Source: DAIOHQ01 sp036744635
Lineage (GTDB): Bacteria; Planctomycetota; Phycisphaerae; Tepidisphaerales; Tepidisphaeraceae
Length of the DNA: 13,965 nucleotides
Direction: 5' to 3'
Assembly: GCA_036744635.1 (NCBI GenBank)
Contig: DAIOHQ010000119.1
Location: forward strand, 1 to 13,965
The translations under genes were made by a program, and so were the position numbers. Positions 6,246 through 12,812 of this stretch are shown in pieces (the stretch's first letter is position 1; every line of letters starts with the position of its first letter). The notes under the pieces are model-generated. The model ran no database searches and was not told where the DNA came from. It saw nothing but the letters and a program-made list of their open reading frames with translations.

Positions 6246-7877
6246 TTAACCGAACTTGGCGAAGCAGCGGTCGACGCGGGCGAGGGTGGGGGATTTTCCG
6301 AGGAATTCCAGGCTTTGGAAGATGGGGGGGCTGATGGTGCCGCCGGAGAGGGCGACGCGCAGGGGTTGGGCGAGTTTGTTGAGGCCGAGCTGTTTCTGTT
6401 CGCCGTATTTGGTGACGGCGGCTTCGAGTGTCGTGTGATTCCAGTGGGTTACTGCAGCGAGAAGCGGCCGCAAATCGCGGAGGACTTTTACGCCTTCGCC
6501 ATCGTTTTTGCGCAGGATCTTTTCTACCGCGTCGGGGGCGTATTCGATCTCGTCATCGCTTTGAAAGAGGAATCGTGACTTGTCATGCAGCTCGCGCAGG
6601 GTGCGGGCGCCGGGGGCCATGCGGATGAGCTGCGCGAGATGCTCATCCGTCCCGCGGTTCAGGGGAGAATCCGGATTGGCGGCCAGGAAGTCGCGCATGG
6701 CGCGCACGAGGTGCTCAATGGGCGCCGCGGCGATGGCTTCGGTATTGAAGGCCAGCAGCTTCTCGCGATTGAACTTGGCGTTGGAGCGGCCGACGTTTTC
6801 CAGAGTGAACAGCTCGGTCAATTCGGCCATGCTCATGCGTTCGCGGTCGCCGCCGGGATTCCAGCCGAGCAGGGCGAGAAAATTGTTCAGCACCTCCGGG
6901 AGATAGCCGTTCTTGCGGAAGTCGTGGATCATGATTTCGGGAAGGTCTGATTCCTTCAGGCCGACGGATTGCATGATCCGCGGCTGCTCGGAGAGATCGA
7001 GCTGCTTGGTGGGCTCGGCGAGCCATTCATGGATGCGCGCCTCAGTTAGGCCGGACTTGGCGGCGAGATCGGCGGCGGTGATTTTTTTGTTCTTGATCCA
7101 CTCATTGGCGCGCTGGCGGATGCGGCGGTCGCGGTCGCGCTTGGAGAGTTTCTCGCCGGATTCGGGAGCGAGAATAACCGGCAGATGGCCGTAGGTCGGG
7201 CGCGGATAGCCAAGCGCCTCCTGCAGGGCGATGTGGTTGATGGTGTTGAGCATGTGCTCCTGGCCGCGCAGGACGTGGGTGATGCCCATCTCGGCGTCGT
7301 CGACGACCACGGCGAAGTGAAAGGTAGGCATGCCATCGGTCTTGCGAATCACGAAATCCTGGATCTGATTGGCGGCGAGCACGATGTCCTTGGCGAGGAT
7401 GACATCGCGGAAACGATATTCTTTGATGGGGGTGGCGAAACGGACCACCGATGGCCGGCCTTGGGCGCGGCAGCGCCCTTCGACGTCGGCCGGGGGGCGC
7501 TTGTAGAGGTAGGTGCGTTTTTCTTTTTCTGCTTGTTTGCTGAGGGCTTCCAGTTCTTCGCGGGTTTCGAAGGCTTCGTAGGCGAGGCCGCGGGAGATGA
7601 GATCGGCGATGATCTTGTCGTAGACTTGCAGGCGTTTGGACTGATAGACGAGCTGCGGGTTATCCCATTGCAGGCCTAGCCATTTGAGGTCTTCGAGAAG
7701 CTGGTTGGCCGATGCTTCGGTCGATCTTGCCAGGTCGGTGTCTTCGATCCGCAACAGGAATTGCCCGCCGGTGTGGCGGGCCAGCAGCCAGTTGAAGAGG
7801 GCGGTGCGGGCGCCGCCGACGTGGAGGTAGCCGGTGGGGGAGGGGGCGAAGCGGGTGATGACTCTATCTGCGGCCAT
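6246..7877 (-). CDS. gltX: Glutamate--tRNA ligase with an extra insert after the KLSKR loop
   Basis: This class I aminoacyl-tRNA synthetase charges tRNA-Glu in the cytoplasm. The 543 residues exceed the usual 470-500. APSPTGYLHVGGARTALFNW (11-30) carries the HIGH-type signature and EKLSKRD (242-248) the KMSKS-type loop. IRKTDGMPTFHFAVVVDD (177-194), THVLRGQEH (200-208) and GYLPEVLNNFLALLGW (324-339) are in normal order. The zinc-binding cysteines of some bacterial homologues are absent (AYEAFETREEL at 99-109). Between KLSKR and GYLPE there are 76 residues, where the family usually has about 10-15. The insert is basic, then holds a helix-turn-helix-like stretch (TAADLAAKSGLTEARIHEWL, 267-286). 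The coding region is intact. No strong Shine-Dalgarno is seen at the ATG. Whether it also charges tRNA-Gln cannot be told. Confidence 0.95.
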   Translation of the reverse strand: MAADRVITRFAPSPTGYLHVGGARTALFNWLLARHTGGQFLLRIEDTDLARSTEASANQLLEDLKWLGLQWDNPQLVYQSKRLQVYDKIIADLISRGLAYEAFETREELEALSKQAEKEKRTYLYKRPPADVEGRCRAQGRPSVVRFATPIKEYRFRDVILAKDIVLAANQIQDFVIRKTDGMPTFHFAVVVDDAEMGITHVLRGQEHMLNTINHIALQEALGYPRPTYGHLPVILAPESGEKLSKRDRDRRIRQRANEWIKNKKITAADLAAKSGLTEARIHEWLAEPTKQLDLSEQPRIMQSVGLKESDLPEIMIHDFRKNGYLPEVLNNFLALLGWNPGGDRERMSMAELTELFTLENVGRSNAKFNREKLLAFNTEAIAAAPIEHLVRAMRDFLAANPDSPLNRGTDEHLAQLIRMAPGARTLRELHDKSRFLFQSDDEIEYAPDAVEKILRKNDGEGVKVLRDLRPLLAAVTHWNHTTLEAAVTKYGEQKQLGLNKLAQPLRVALSGGTISPPIFQSLEFLGKSPTLARVDRCFAKFG

Positions 7878-7927
7878 GGCGGGGATTATCGAGTGCGCGT
7901 GCGCAATGGCAAGGATTGCTCATCCGG

Positions 7928-8057
7928 GTAGTGGGTCAGTTTGGGTGCCCACGGGTCGGCGTACTCGCAGACCTGTGTCTTACCGCGTCGCTACGCGGCA
8001 CAGGTCTCGGAGTACCGCGACCTGTGGCACCCAGAAATTTCAAACTGACACATTGCC
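7928..8057. repeat. MITE-like palindromic element, copy A
   Basis: This 130-bp unit aligns nearly end to end with 9540-9663. Its ends carry imperfect terminal inverted repeats: GGGTCAGTTTG at the left, and CAAACTGACAC at the right whose complement reads GTGTCAGTTTG. Inside, GGTGCC..GGTC and GACCTGTGGCACC, then GTACTC..AGACCTGTG and CACAGGTCT..GAGTAC, form a long broken stem. It lies 50 bp upstream of gltX and encodes no protein. The structure fits a small non-autonomous transposable element or large REP-type repeat. Confidence 0.75.
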
Positions 8058-8170
8058 CACATCCGCCCTGTGAGCGCGTCCGAAGCACCACATGTACATG
8101 CGGTGCTATCTGTCGGAGCTTGAACAGTTGGAAGCTTGCGCCGATCAGCGACGTGGCGCATAGCGCGCAT

Positions 8171-8199
8171 AAAAAAGCCGTCCCGGGCAAGGACGGCTT
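8171..8199 (-). terminator. Rho-independent terminator on the minus strand
   Basis: On the minus strand AAGCCGTCC (read from 8199 to 8191) pairs with GGACGGCTT (8183 to 8175): a perfect 9-bp stem, 7-nt loop, and six consecutive T at the 3' side. On the plus strand there is no T-run, so it is directional. It lies about 290 bp upstream of the gltX start on the same strand and would insulate gltX from upstream transcription. Confidence 0.8.
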
Positions 8200-8285
8200 C
8201 GAATGGGGCTGATGAAGGATTCTTCGGGTTGTGGGAGAAAAAAGAATCCTTCACATCGGGGGAAAGAATGGGCTAAGTTATAATC
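8171..8285 (-). ncRNA. Candidate small RNA ending at an intrinsic terminator
   Basis: Read on the minus strand, a 12-bp perfect stem with a 17-nt loop (8213-8253) is followed about 14 nt later by a terminator hairpin and a T-run. No protein-coding gene on this strand feeds into the terminator. A TATAAC near 8277-8282 could be a -10 box, giving a transcript of roughly 100 nt. I know of no RNA family with this shape, and the 5' end and promoter are guesses. The alternative is a relic terminator of a lost gene. Confidence 0.35.
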
Positions 8286-8585
8286 CCGCCACGCATAACC
8301 ATAGTGGGACTGCAAAGGGTATTAGCAGGGTCGGTGCCAGATTTGGAGCCACTGCGACGCGTCGCGAGCATTGATAGCGCAACAATCGTACTGGTAAGTT
8401 CTTATGCATCGGTCGGAAAAATCGCATTGCATGGACGGAGGCACGGACGGCGCGTTTTTCTCCGACAGATTGGCCGATTTGTCGCGACAGGCGGGCTAAA
8501 ATGGCCGGTTTGCGTACGGAATTACCCCGCCCCTCTACCGGCACGGCGAATCCGGTTATAGTCTGACCTTCAGGAGACTGAACAG

Positions 8586-9524
8586 ATGCGCATTTTAGTC
8601 AGCGGCGGGGCGGGGTTCATCGGATCAAATCTGGCCAGAGGGCTGGATCGGCAGGGGCACGAGGTGGTGGCGGCGGATTCGTTCCTGTCGGCCCATTTTT
8701 CCAATCTGGTTGAGTTCGGCGGCGACATGCTGACTCTGCGGGATCACGAAGACGTCGAGTCGATGATTGCACAGGGTTCGTTTGATGCCATTTTCCATCA
8801 GGCCAGCATCACCGGTGTGGTGGGGGCGAGCGGGGAAAATTTTTCCGACCAACGGCTGATGATGCGCAACAACGTGGAGATGTTTCGGCGCATCCTGGAC
8901 TGGGCGGCGATGACCAAGGCGCGGGTGGTCTGGGCCAGCAGTTGCAGCGTGTATGGACGCGGGCCGGTGCCGATGAAGGAGTCGCAGCCGCCGGACCCGC
9001 TGAATATTTACGCCTTCAGCAAGCTGACGATGGAGCGGATGGCTCTGCGCTATGCAGCGAAGCTGGCGCATCCGATTATTGGGTTGCGCTACACCAACGC
9101 GTATGGCCCCGGCGAGGATCACAAGGGAAAGCTGGCGAGCATGGTGCATCAGCTCGCCAAGCAGATGCGCGAAGGGAAGCGGCCGCGAATTTTCCGGCCG
9201 GGGGAGCAGAAGCGCGATTTTGTCTATGTTGATGACGTGGTGCAGGCGAATCTCAAGGCGCTGCAGGCGCGGGAAAGCGGCGTGTTTAACGTCGGGTGTG
9301 GCCGGGCGTTTACGTTCAACCAGGTCGTGGCCGAGCTCAATCGGGTGCTGAGGACAAACCTCGAGCCGGATTATTTCGACAATCCCTACAGCTTCACGCA
9401 GGATTGGACGGAAGCGGACCTGACCAAAGCGCGGAAGGCGCTTGGATATGAGCCACAGTTCGACTTACGGAAGGGGATTGAAGCGTATCATGCGTCGGGA
9501 AAACTCGGCATCAGCACGAAATAG
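8586..9524 (+). CDS. NAD-dependent sugar-nucleotide epimerase, HldD-like
   Basis: This is a 312-residue extended short-chain dehydrogenase/reductase. GGAGFIG (7-13) is the NAD-binding loop and Asp31 ends strand 2 in VVAADSF. The catalytic set is SSCSVYG (118-124) with YAFSK (Tyr142, Lys146). The closest pattern I recognise is ADP-L-glycero-D-manno-heptose 6-epimerase (RfaD/HldD): AYGPGEDHKGKLASMV (172-187), QKRDFVYVDDV (208-218), VFNVGCGRAFTF (233-244) and the C-terminal SFTQDWTEADL (269-279) resemble that family's GPRExHKG and QAFTQADL motifs. Such enzymes act in heptose supply for lipopolysaccharide. The start has AGGAG 9 nt upstream. A MITE-like element begins 16 bp after the stop. The general family is secure; the precise substrate is inferred, and other sugar epimerases remain possible. 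Confidence 0.88.
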   Translation: MRILVSGGAGFIGSNLARGLDRQGHEVVAADSFLSAHFSNLVEFGGDMLTLRDHEDVESMIAQGSFDAIFHQASITGVVGASGENFSDQRLMMRNNVEMFRRILDWAAMTKARVVWASSCSVYGRGPVPMKESQPPDPLNIYAFSKLTMERMALRYAAKLAHPIIGLRYTNAYGPGEDHKGKLASMVHQLAKQMREGKRPRIFRPGEQKRDFVYVDDVVQANLKALQARESGVFNVGCGRAFTFNQVVAELNRVLRTNLEPDYFDNPYSFTQDWTEADLTKARKALGYEPQFDLRKGIEAYHASGKLGISTK

Positions 9525-9539
9525 CCGAGGAATTGGGTA

Positions 9540-9663
9540 GTAGTGGGTTAGTTTGGGTGCCACAGGTCGGCGTACTCGCAGACCTGTGTCTTACTGTCGC
9601 TACGCACAGGTCTCGGAGTACCGCGACCTGTGGCACCCATAAATTTCAAACTGACTCATTGCC
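9540..9663. repeat. MITE-like palindromic element, copy B
   Basis: This second copy is 124 bp, in the same orientation as 7928-8057; it differs by small gaps (five bases in all) and a few substitutions. TGGGTGCCACAGGTC and GACCTGTGGCACCCA form a perfect 15-bp outer stem here, and CAGACCTGTG with CACAGGTCT forms the inner one. Terminal repeats are GGGTTAGTTTG and CAAACTGACTC. It starts 16 bp after the epimerase stop and ends 57 bp before the ParD-like start, so it could block or process read-through RNA. Confidence 0.78.
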
Positions 9664-9719
9664 AGGAATTGCGTGGTTCGGTGCTGGCCGCCGTGATACA
9701 GTATGACGGAGGACTTGCG

Positions 9720-10004
9720 ATGAACGTTTCATTAAAACAAGAACTGGTGAAGCTTATCGATCAGCGACTGAAGAGTGGCACCTACGCCACGCCCGAGGAC
9801 GTTGTCGCCGCCGCGATCGTCAACTTGGATCAGCAGGAGCGGCTGGGGGAATTTGAGGCGGGGGAACTGGATGCGCTGCTGGCCGAGGGGGAGAAGAGCA
9901 TCGCGGAAGAGGGCACGCTCGACGGCGACGAAGCGTTTGATCTGCGCAAAGCTAATCGCGACCGGCAGCGCCTGGAGCAACATGCAGGACCTGCGCGAGG
10001 ATGA
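9720..10004 (+). CDS. ParD-like antitoxin without an adjacent toxin
   Basis: This is a 94-residue protein with the pattern of ParD-family antitoxins: an N-terminal ribbon-helix-helix (MNVSLKQELVKLIDQRLKSG, then TYATPEDVVAAAI, residues 1-33) that would dimerise and bind its own operator. An acidic helical tail (EFEAGELDALLAEGEKSIAE) would neutralise a ParE-type toxin, and the family-typical LDGDEAFDLRK follows (67-77). The start is strong: GGAGG sits 7 nt before the ATG. The frame is open upstream into the MITE-like copy, but that part is not conserved-looking. A parE gene would be expected directly downstream; instead the last 23 bases overlap the proposed start of a glycosyltransferase. The final residues (RLEQHAGPARG) look unlike a usual ParD end, so the 3' end may be a recombination joint. 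The function is likely autoregulatory or relic. Confidence 0.8.
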   Translation: MNVSLKQELVKLIDQRLKSGTYATPEDVVAAAIVNLDQQERLGEFEAGELDALLAEGEKSIAEEGTLDGDEAFDLRKANRDRQRLEQHAGPARG

Positions 10005-11448
10005 GGTGGCGGGGGGATGCGCGGTGACGCGCATGTCGCTGCCCGTGAAGCTCGCGCTGGCGGCGATTCTACTGGCGGCGCTGGGGTTGCGGCTTTGGAA
10101 GGTGACGGCGGAGAGCATGTGGTTGGACGAGGGGGCCACCATTCTTCTGGTGCGCACGCCGATGAAGGGACTGCTGCGCAAGATTATCGACATCGAGCAG
10201 ACGCCCCCAGCCTATCAACTGGTGCTGCACGGGTGGGTGGCGGTTTTTGGCGACTCCGAGTTATCACTGCGCATGCCGTCGGTGCTGATGGGGGTGGGGG
10301 CGGTGTGGGTGCTGTTTCTGCTGGGGCGGCTGCTGTTTGATGTGGGGACGGGATTGGTCGCGGCCGGGCTGCTGGCGGTTTCGATTTATCACATCAGCTA
10401 CAGCCAGGAGGCGCGGGCCAACGGGATGATGTTTTTCCTGGCGGTGACGACGACGTATCTCTTCGTGCGGATGCTGCGCGAACGGCAGGCGTGGCTGCGC
10501 GCGGTGTATGTGGCGCTGGCGGCGATCATGCTCTACACCCATCTGTTTGGCGTCTTCACGGTTCTGCTGCACAACGTAATGTACCTGCTGCTCTGGTGGC
10601 GCGGGGGGACGCCGGGGATGAAGTTTCGGCAGTGGATCACGCTGCAGGCGGGGGTGGCGGTGCTGTTTGGGCCGTGGGTGAACATCGTGCTGTTCAACTG
10701 GCTGAAGGTGGTCACCAACGGGTGGTTCTGGATTCAGGAACAGCATAGCCAGGACATTCTGAATGCGCTGCTGCGCTACGCGGGAGGTGGGCAAAATCCG
10801 CAGGCGGGGGCGATCAACCTATGGGCGGTGCGGCTGCTTGCGGCATTGCTGGCGGGTCTGGCAGTATTGGCGATTGTGCGAAACTGGCGGCGGATGGGTG
10901 TCTGGCTGGCGGTGTTGTGGGTTGTCTGCTGCGTGATGGTGCCGGTGGCGATGGCAATCTTCACGTCACCGTTCTTTGCGCCGCGCTACGGGATTGCGGC
11001 GATGGCGGGAATTATTCTGCTGGCGGCGGCCGGGGCGCGGGCGCTGCCGTGGGAATGGCGCGGCGGCACGCTCGCTGTGCTGCTGGCGTGCGCGCTGCTG
11101 GCATTTCCGGTGGGCCGGATTCACAAAGCCCAGGTGCGGGAGGCGATGGCCGTGGTCAGCCGCGAGGCCGAGCCGGGAGACCTGGTTTTCGTGAGCACCG
11201 CGTACGCGATGCCGCTGATCAAGTATTACACGGAGCGGCAGGATCTGCGCTTCGACGGCAGCGATTTTCCGGGAGGCCTGCTGGGCGCCAGTGACCGGCC
11301 GCGGCATCTGTGGCTGATCCTCACCGACACCGCGTTCTCGGCGGCGGAAGTGCCGCCGGACAAATATCGAATTCTGCAATTGCTTCAGTTCAGAGATGTG
11401 GATGCGATCGAACTACAACGCGTGGACGATACGGCCAGGAACGAATGA
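9982..11448 (+). CDS. GT-C type membrane glycosyltransferase (PMT_2/ArnT-like)
   Basis: This is a multi-pass membrane enzyme of 488 residues that probably moves a sugar from a polyprenyl-phosphate donor onto an envelope acceptor outside the inner membrane. A first hydrophobic segment (about 20-36) precedes SMWLDEGATILLVR (45-58); Asp49-Glu50 match the acidic pair after TM1 in GT-C enzymes. DIEQTPPAYQLVLHGWVAVF (70-89), GDSELSLRMPSVL (90-102) and HISYSQEARANGMM (137-150) are typical of the ArnT/PMT_2 group. Further membrane spans lie near 103-118, 123-136, 150-165, 172-190, 222-240, 282-300, 307-326, 338-352 and 363-377. A soluble C-terminal part follows (380-488). GGAG four nt before the ATG supports this start, which overlaps the ParD-like gene by 23 bp and suggests coupling. 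An ATG at 10033 (471 residues) is an alternative. Donor and acceptor are unknown. Confidence 0.85.
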   Translation: MQDLREDEVAGGCAVTRMSLPVKLALAAILLAALGLRLWKVTAESMWLDEGATILLVRTPMKGLLRKIIDIEQTPPAYQLVLHGWVAVFGDSELSLRMPSVLMGVGAVWVLFLLGRLLFDVGTGLVAAGLLAVSIYHISYSQEARANGMMFFLAVTTTYLFVRMLRERQAWLRAVYVALAAIMLYTHLFGVFTVLLHNVMYLLLWWRGGTPGMKFRQWITLQAGVAVLFGPWVNIVLFNWLKVVTNGWFWIQEQHSQDILNALLRYAGGGQNPQAGAINLWAVRLLAALLAGLAVLAIVRNWRRMGVWLAVLWVVCCVMVPVAMAIFTSPFFAPRYGIAAMAGIILLAAAGARALPWEWRGGTLAVLLACALLAFPVGRIHKAQVREAMAVVSREAEPGDLVFVSTAYAMPLIKYYTERQDLRFDGSDFPGGLLGASDRPRHLWLILTDTAFSAAEVPPDKYRILQLLQFRDVDAIELQRVDDTARNE

Positions 11449-11481
11449 GCCGAAAAACTCCTGCAAGTGCGACGGGGAGCT

Positions 11482-12783
11482 TTATGAGTTCGCGAGCTCG
11501 GGACAGTCGGGTTGGTGGATGAGGGAGAACGGTTTCTTGTGCGGAACCATGGGGAAAAAGCGCTGGAGGTAGAGGGAAAGCTCAAAGGCGCGCAGGCGCC
11601 AGCGAAGGGCCCAGACCGGCCTGGGGAAGACGTTGCCGGCCAGGATGGAAAACAGGGCGCGGTGCATCTTCCACGGCCCTACGCCGTTGAGGAACAGCTC
11701 GCGGAACGGGTGGGTGTAATACTGCTGGATGAGACGGAAGAAGACGCCGCTGGAGCGCTCGATGTAGCGGATGTAGTCCTTGCGCGCGGCGGCGGCGGTC
11801 ATCTTGTTCTGTCGGATGGCAAGAATGTGATTGCAGGCCCGGACAGCGCCCATCATGCCGAGGCACACGCCGGTGGAGAAAATCGGGTCGAGAAAGACCG
11901 CGGCGTCGCCCAGGAGAAAATAGCCGTCGCCGGCGTAGGGCTTGCAGGTGTAGCTGAAGTCCGCGACGACGTGGTGGGTGGTGGGAAAAATCGCCTCGGC
12001 GGTGCGCTGCTTCATCAGCGGGCAGCGTTCGATGCCCCATTCCAGCATCTCGCTCGCCGGCAGGCCCACCGATTTCGCTGTTGCGTGGTCCATCACCAGG
12101 CCGATGCTGGTGCGTTTGTCGTCGATGGGGATCAGCCAGAACCATCCTTCATCACAGATGGCGATGAGCGGGTGGCCTTCTTCCCTGCCGGGCAGGCGGG
12201 TGACTTTTTCAAAGTGGCCGAAGTAGGCGACCTTTTGCAGATACGATTCGCTGAATGCCTTGCGGGTGTTGAGATGGCGGCCAACTATGGAGGATTGCCC
12301 GCTGGCATCGAGCAGCCAGGGGGCGGTCAGCTCTCCGCAAGAGGTGGTCACGCGGACATCGCCATCGGTGAGCTTCAGGATTTCCTTCACTGTGGTGTCC
12401 TGGCGGACCTCGGCGCCGGCTTTGCAGGCCTCATCCAGCAGCATCTTGTCGAAGCAGGCGCGTTCGATGTTGAAGGTGACGGTGGTGCCTTTGAGCAGGC
12501 CGCCGTCGAAGTTAAAGCGCTGGGTTTTCAGGTCATTTCCCATGCCAAACTCTGCGCCGTACTTGAGCACGTGGGGAAGCTGTTTCAGTTGCTCGCCGAG
12601 GCCAAGGTCCCCAATGAGCTTGTAGTTGACGGGCAGAAAGGACTCGCCGATGTGGAAGCGGGGGAAGACGGCCTTTTCGAGAATGACGACGCGCAGGCCG
12701 GCGCGGGCGAGGACCAGGCCGGCGGTGGCGCCGGCCGGACCGCCACCGATGATGATCGCGTCGAAATGGGAGGAATCGGACAT
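11482..12783 (-). CDS. Flavin-dependent halogenase-like monooxygenase
   Basis: This is a 433-residue FAD enzyme of the tryptophan-halogenase / geranylgeranyl-reductase-like superfamily. IIGGGPAGATAG (11-22) binds the ADP part of FAD, HIGESFLP (44-51) follows as in halogenases, and GDAAVFLDPIFSTGV (292-306) is the second FAD motif. GWFWLIP (213-219) matches the halogenase GWxWxIP signature, and Lys74 in VLKYGAEF sits where the catalytic lysine that carries the HOX-derived halogen is expected. Halogenation is therefore plausible, though many proteins with these motifs remain untested, and a simple hydroxylase or reductase role is possible. It lies 29 bp downstream of the chorismatase gene, so its likely substrate is a hydroxybenzoate or something built from one. 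A separate flavin reductase would be needed; none is in the window. The ribosome site is weak (AGGA about 13 nt upstream). Confidence 0.85.
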   Translation of the reverse strand: MSDSSHFDAIIIGGGPAGATAGLVLARAGLRVVILEKAVFPRFHIGESFLPVNYKLIGDLGLGEQLKQLPHVLKYGAEFGMGNDLKTQRFNFDGGLLKGTTVTFNIERACFDKMLLDEACKAGAEVRQDTTVKEILKLTDGDVRVTTSCGELTAPWLLDASGQSSIVGRHLNTRKAFSESYLQKVAYFGHFEKVTRLPGREEGHPLIAICDEGWFWLIPIDDKRTSIGLVMDHATAKSVGLPASEMLEWGIERCPLMKQRTAEAIFPTTHHVVADFSYTCKPYAGDGYFLLGDAAVFLDPIFSTGVCLGMMGAVRACNHILAIRQNKMTAAAARKDYIRYIERSSGVFFRLIQQYYTHPFRELFLNGVGPWKMHRALFSILAGNVFPRPVWALRWRLRAFELSLYLQRFFPMVPHKKPFSLIHQPDCPELANS

Positions 12784-12812
12784 TCTTGGATAGATCCTGT
12801 TTACAAGCGTGG

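Larger units (their letters stand above)
8058..8585. other. Gene-poor region between MITE-like copy A and the epimerase gene
   Basis: I see no credible protein gene; short open frames on both strands are Arg/Ser/Cys-rich and lack ribosome sites. The stretch holds a minus-strand intrinsic terminator (8171-8199), a 12-bp perfect stem (8213-8224 with 8242-8253), a TATAAT at 8279-8284 on the plus strand (TATAAC on the minus strand at 8277-8282), a 12-bp palindrome GCGACGCGTCGC (8354-8365), and a loose stem formed by GTCGG at 8412 and CCGAC at 8462. If transcription starts after the plus-strand TATAAT, the epimerase mRNA would have a leader near 295 nt. TATAGT at 8557-8562 could give a short leader instead. 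No -35 matches well for either. Confidence 0.5.

Noticed and set aside
8278..8544. A minus-strand 88-codon frame that might feed the terminator at 8171
   Set aside because: Its product has almost no acidic residues and no motif, and no ribosome site precedes it, so a non-coding RNA is the better guess for the terminator.
8058..8585. tRNA or riboswitch in the long gene-poor stretch
   Set aside because: I found no TΨC-arm-like GTTCRANYC with matching acceptor ends, and no motif of a known riboswitch class.
11449..11481. Bidirectional terminator between the glycosyltransferase and halogenase-like genes
   Set aside because: Only a 4-bp CTCC/GGAG stem can be drawn across a long loop, although the minus strand shows five T after it; too weak to list as a feature.
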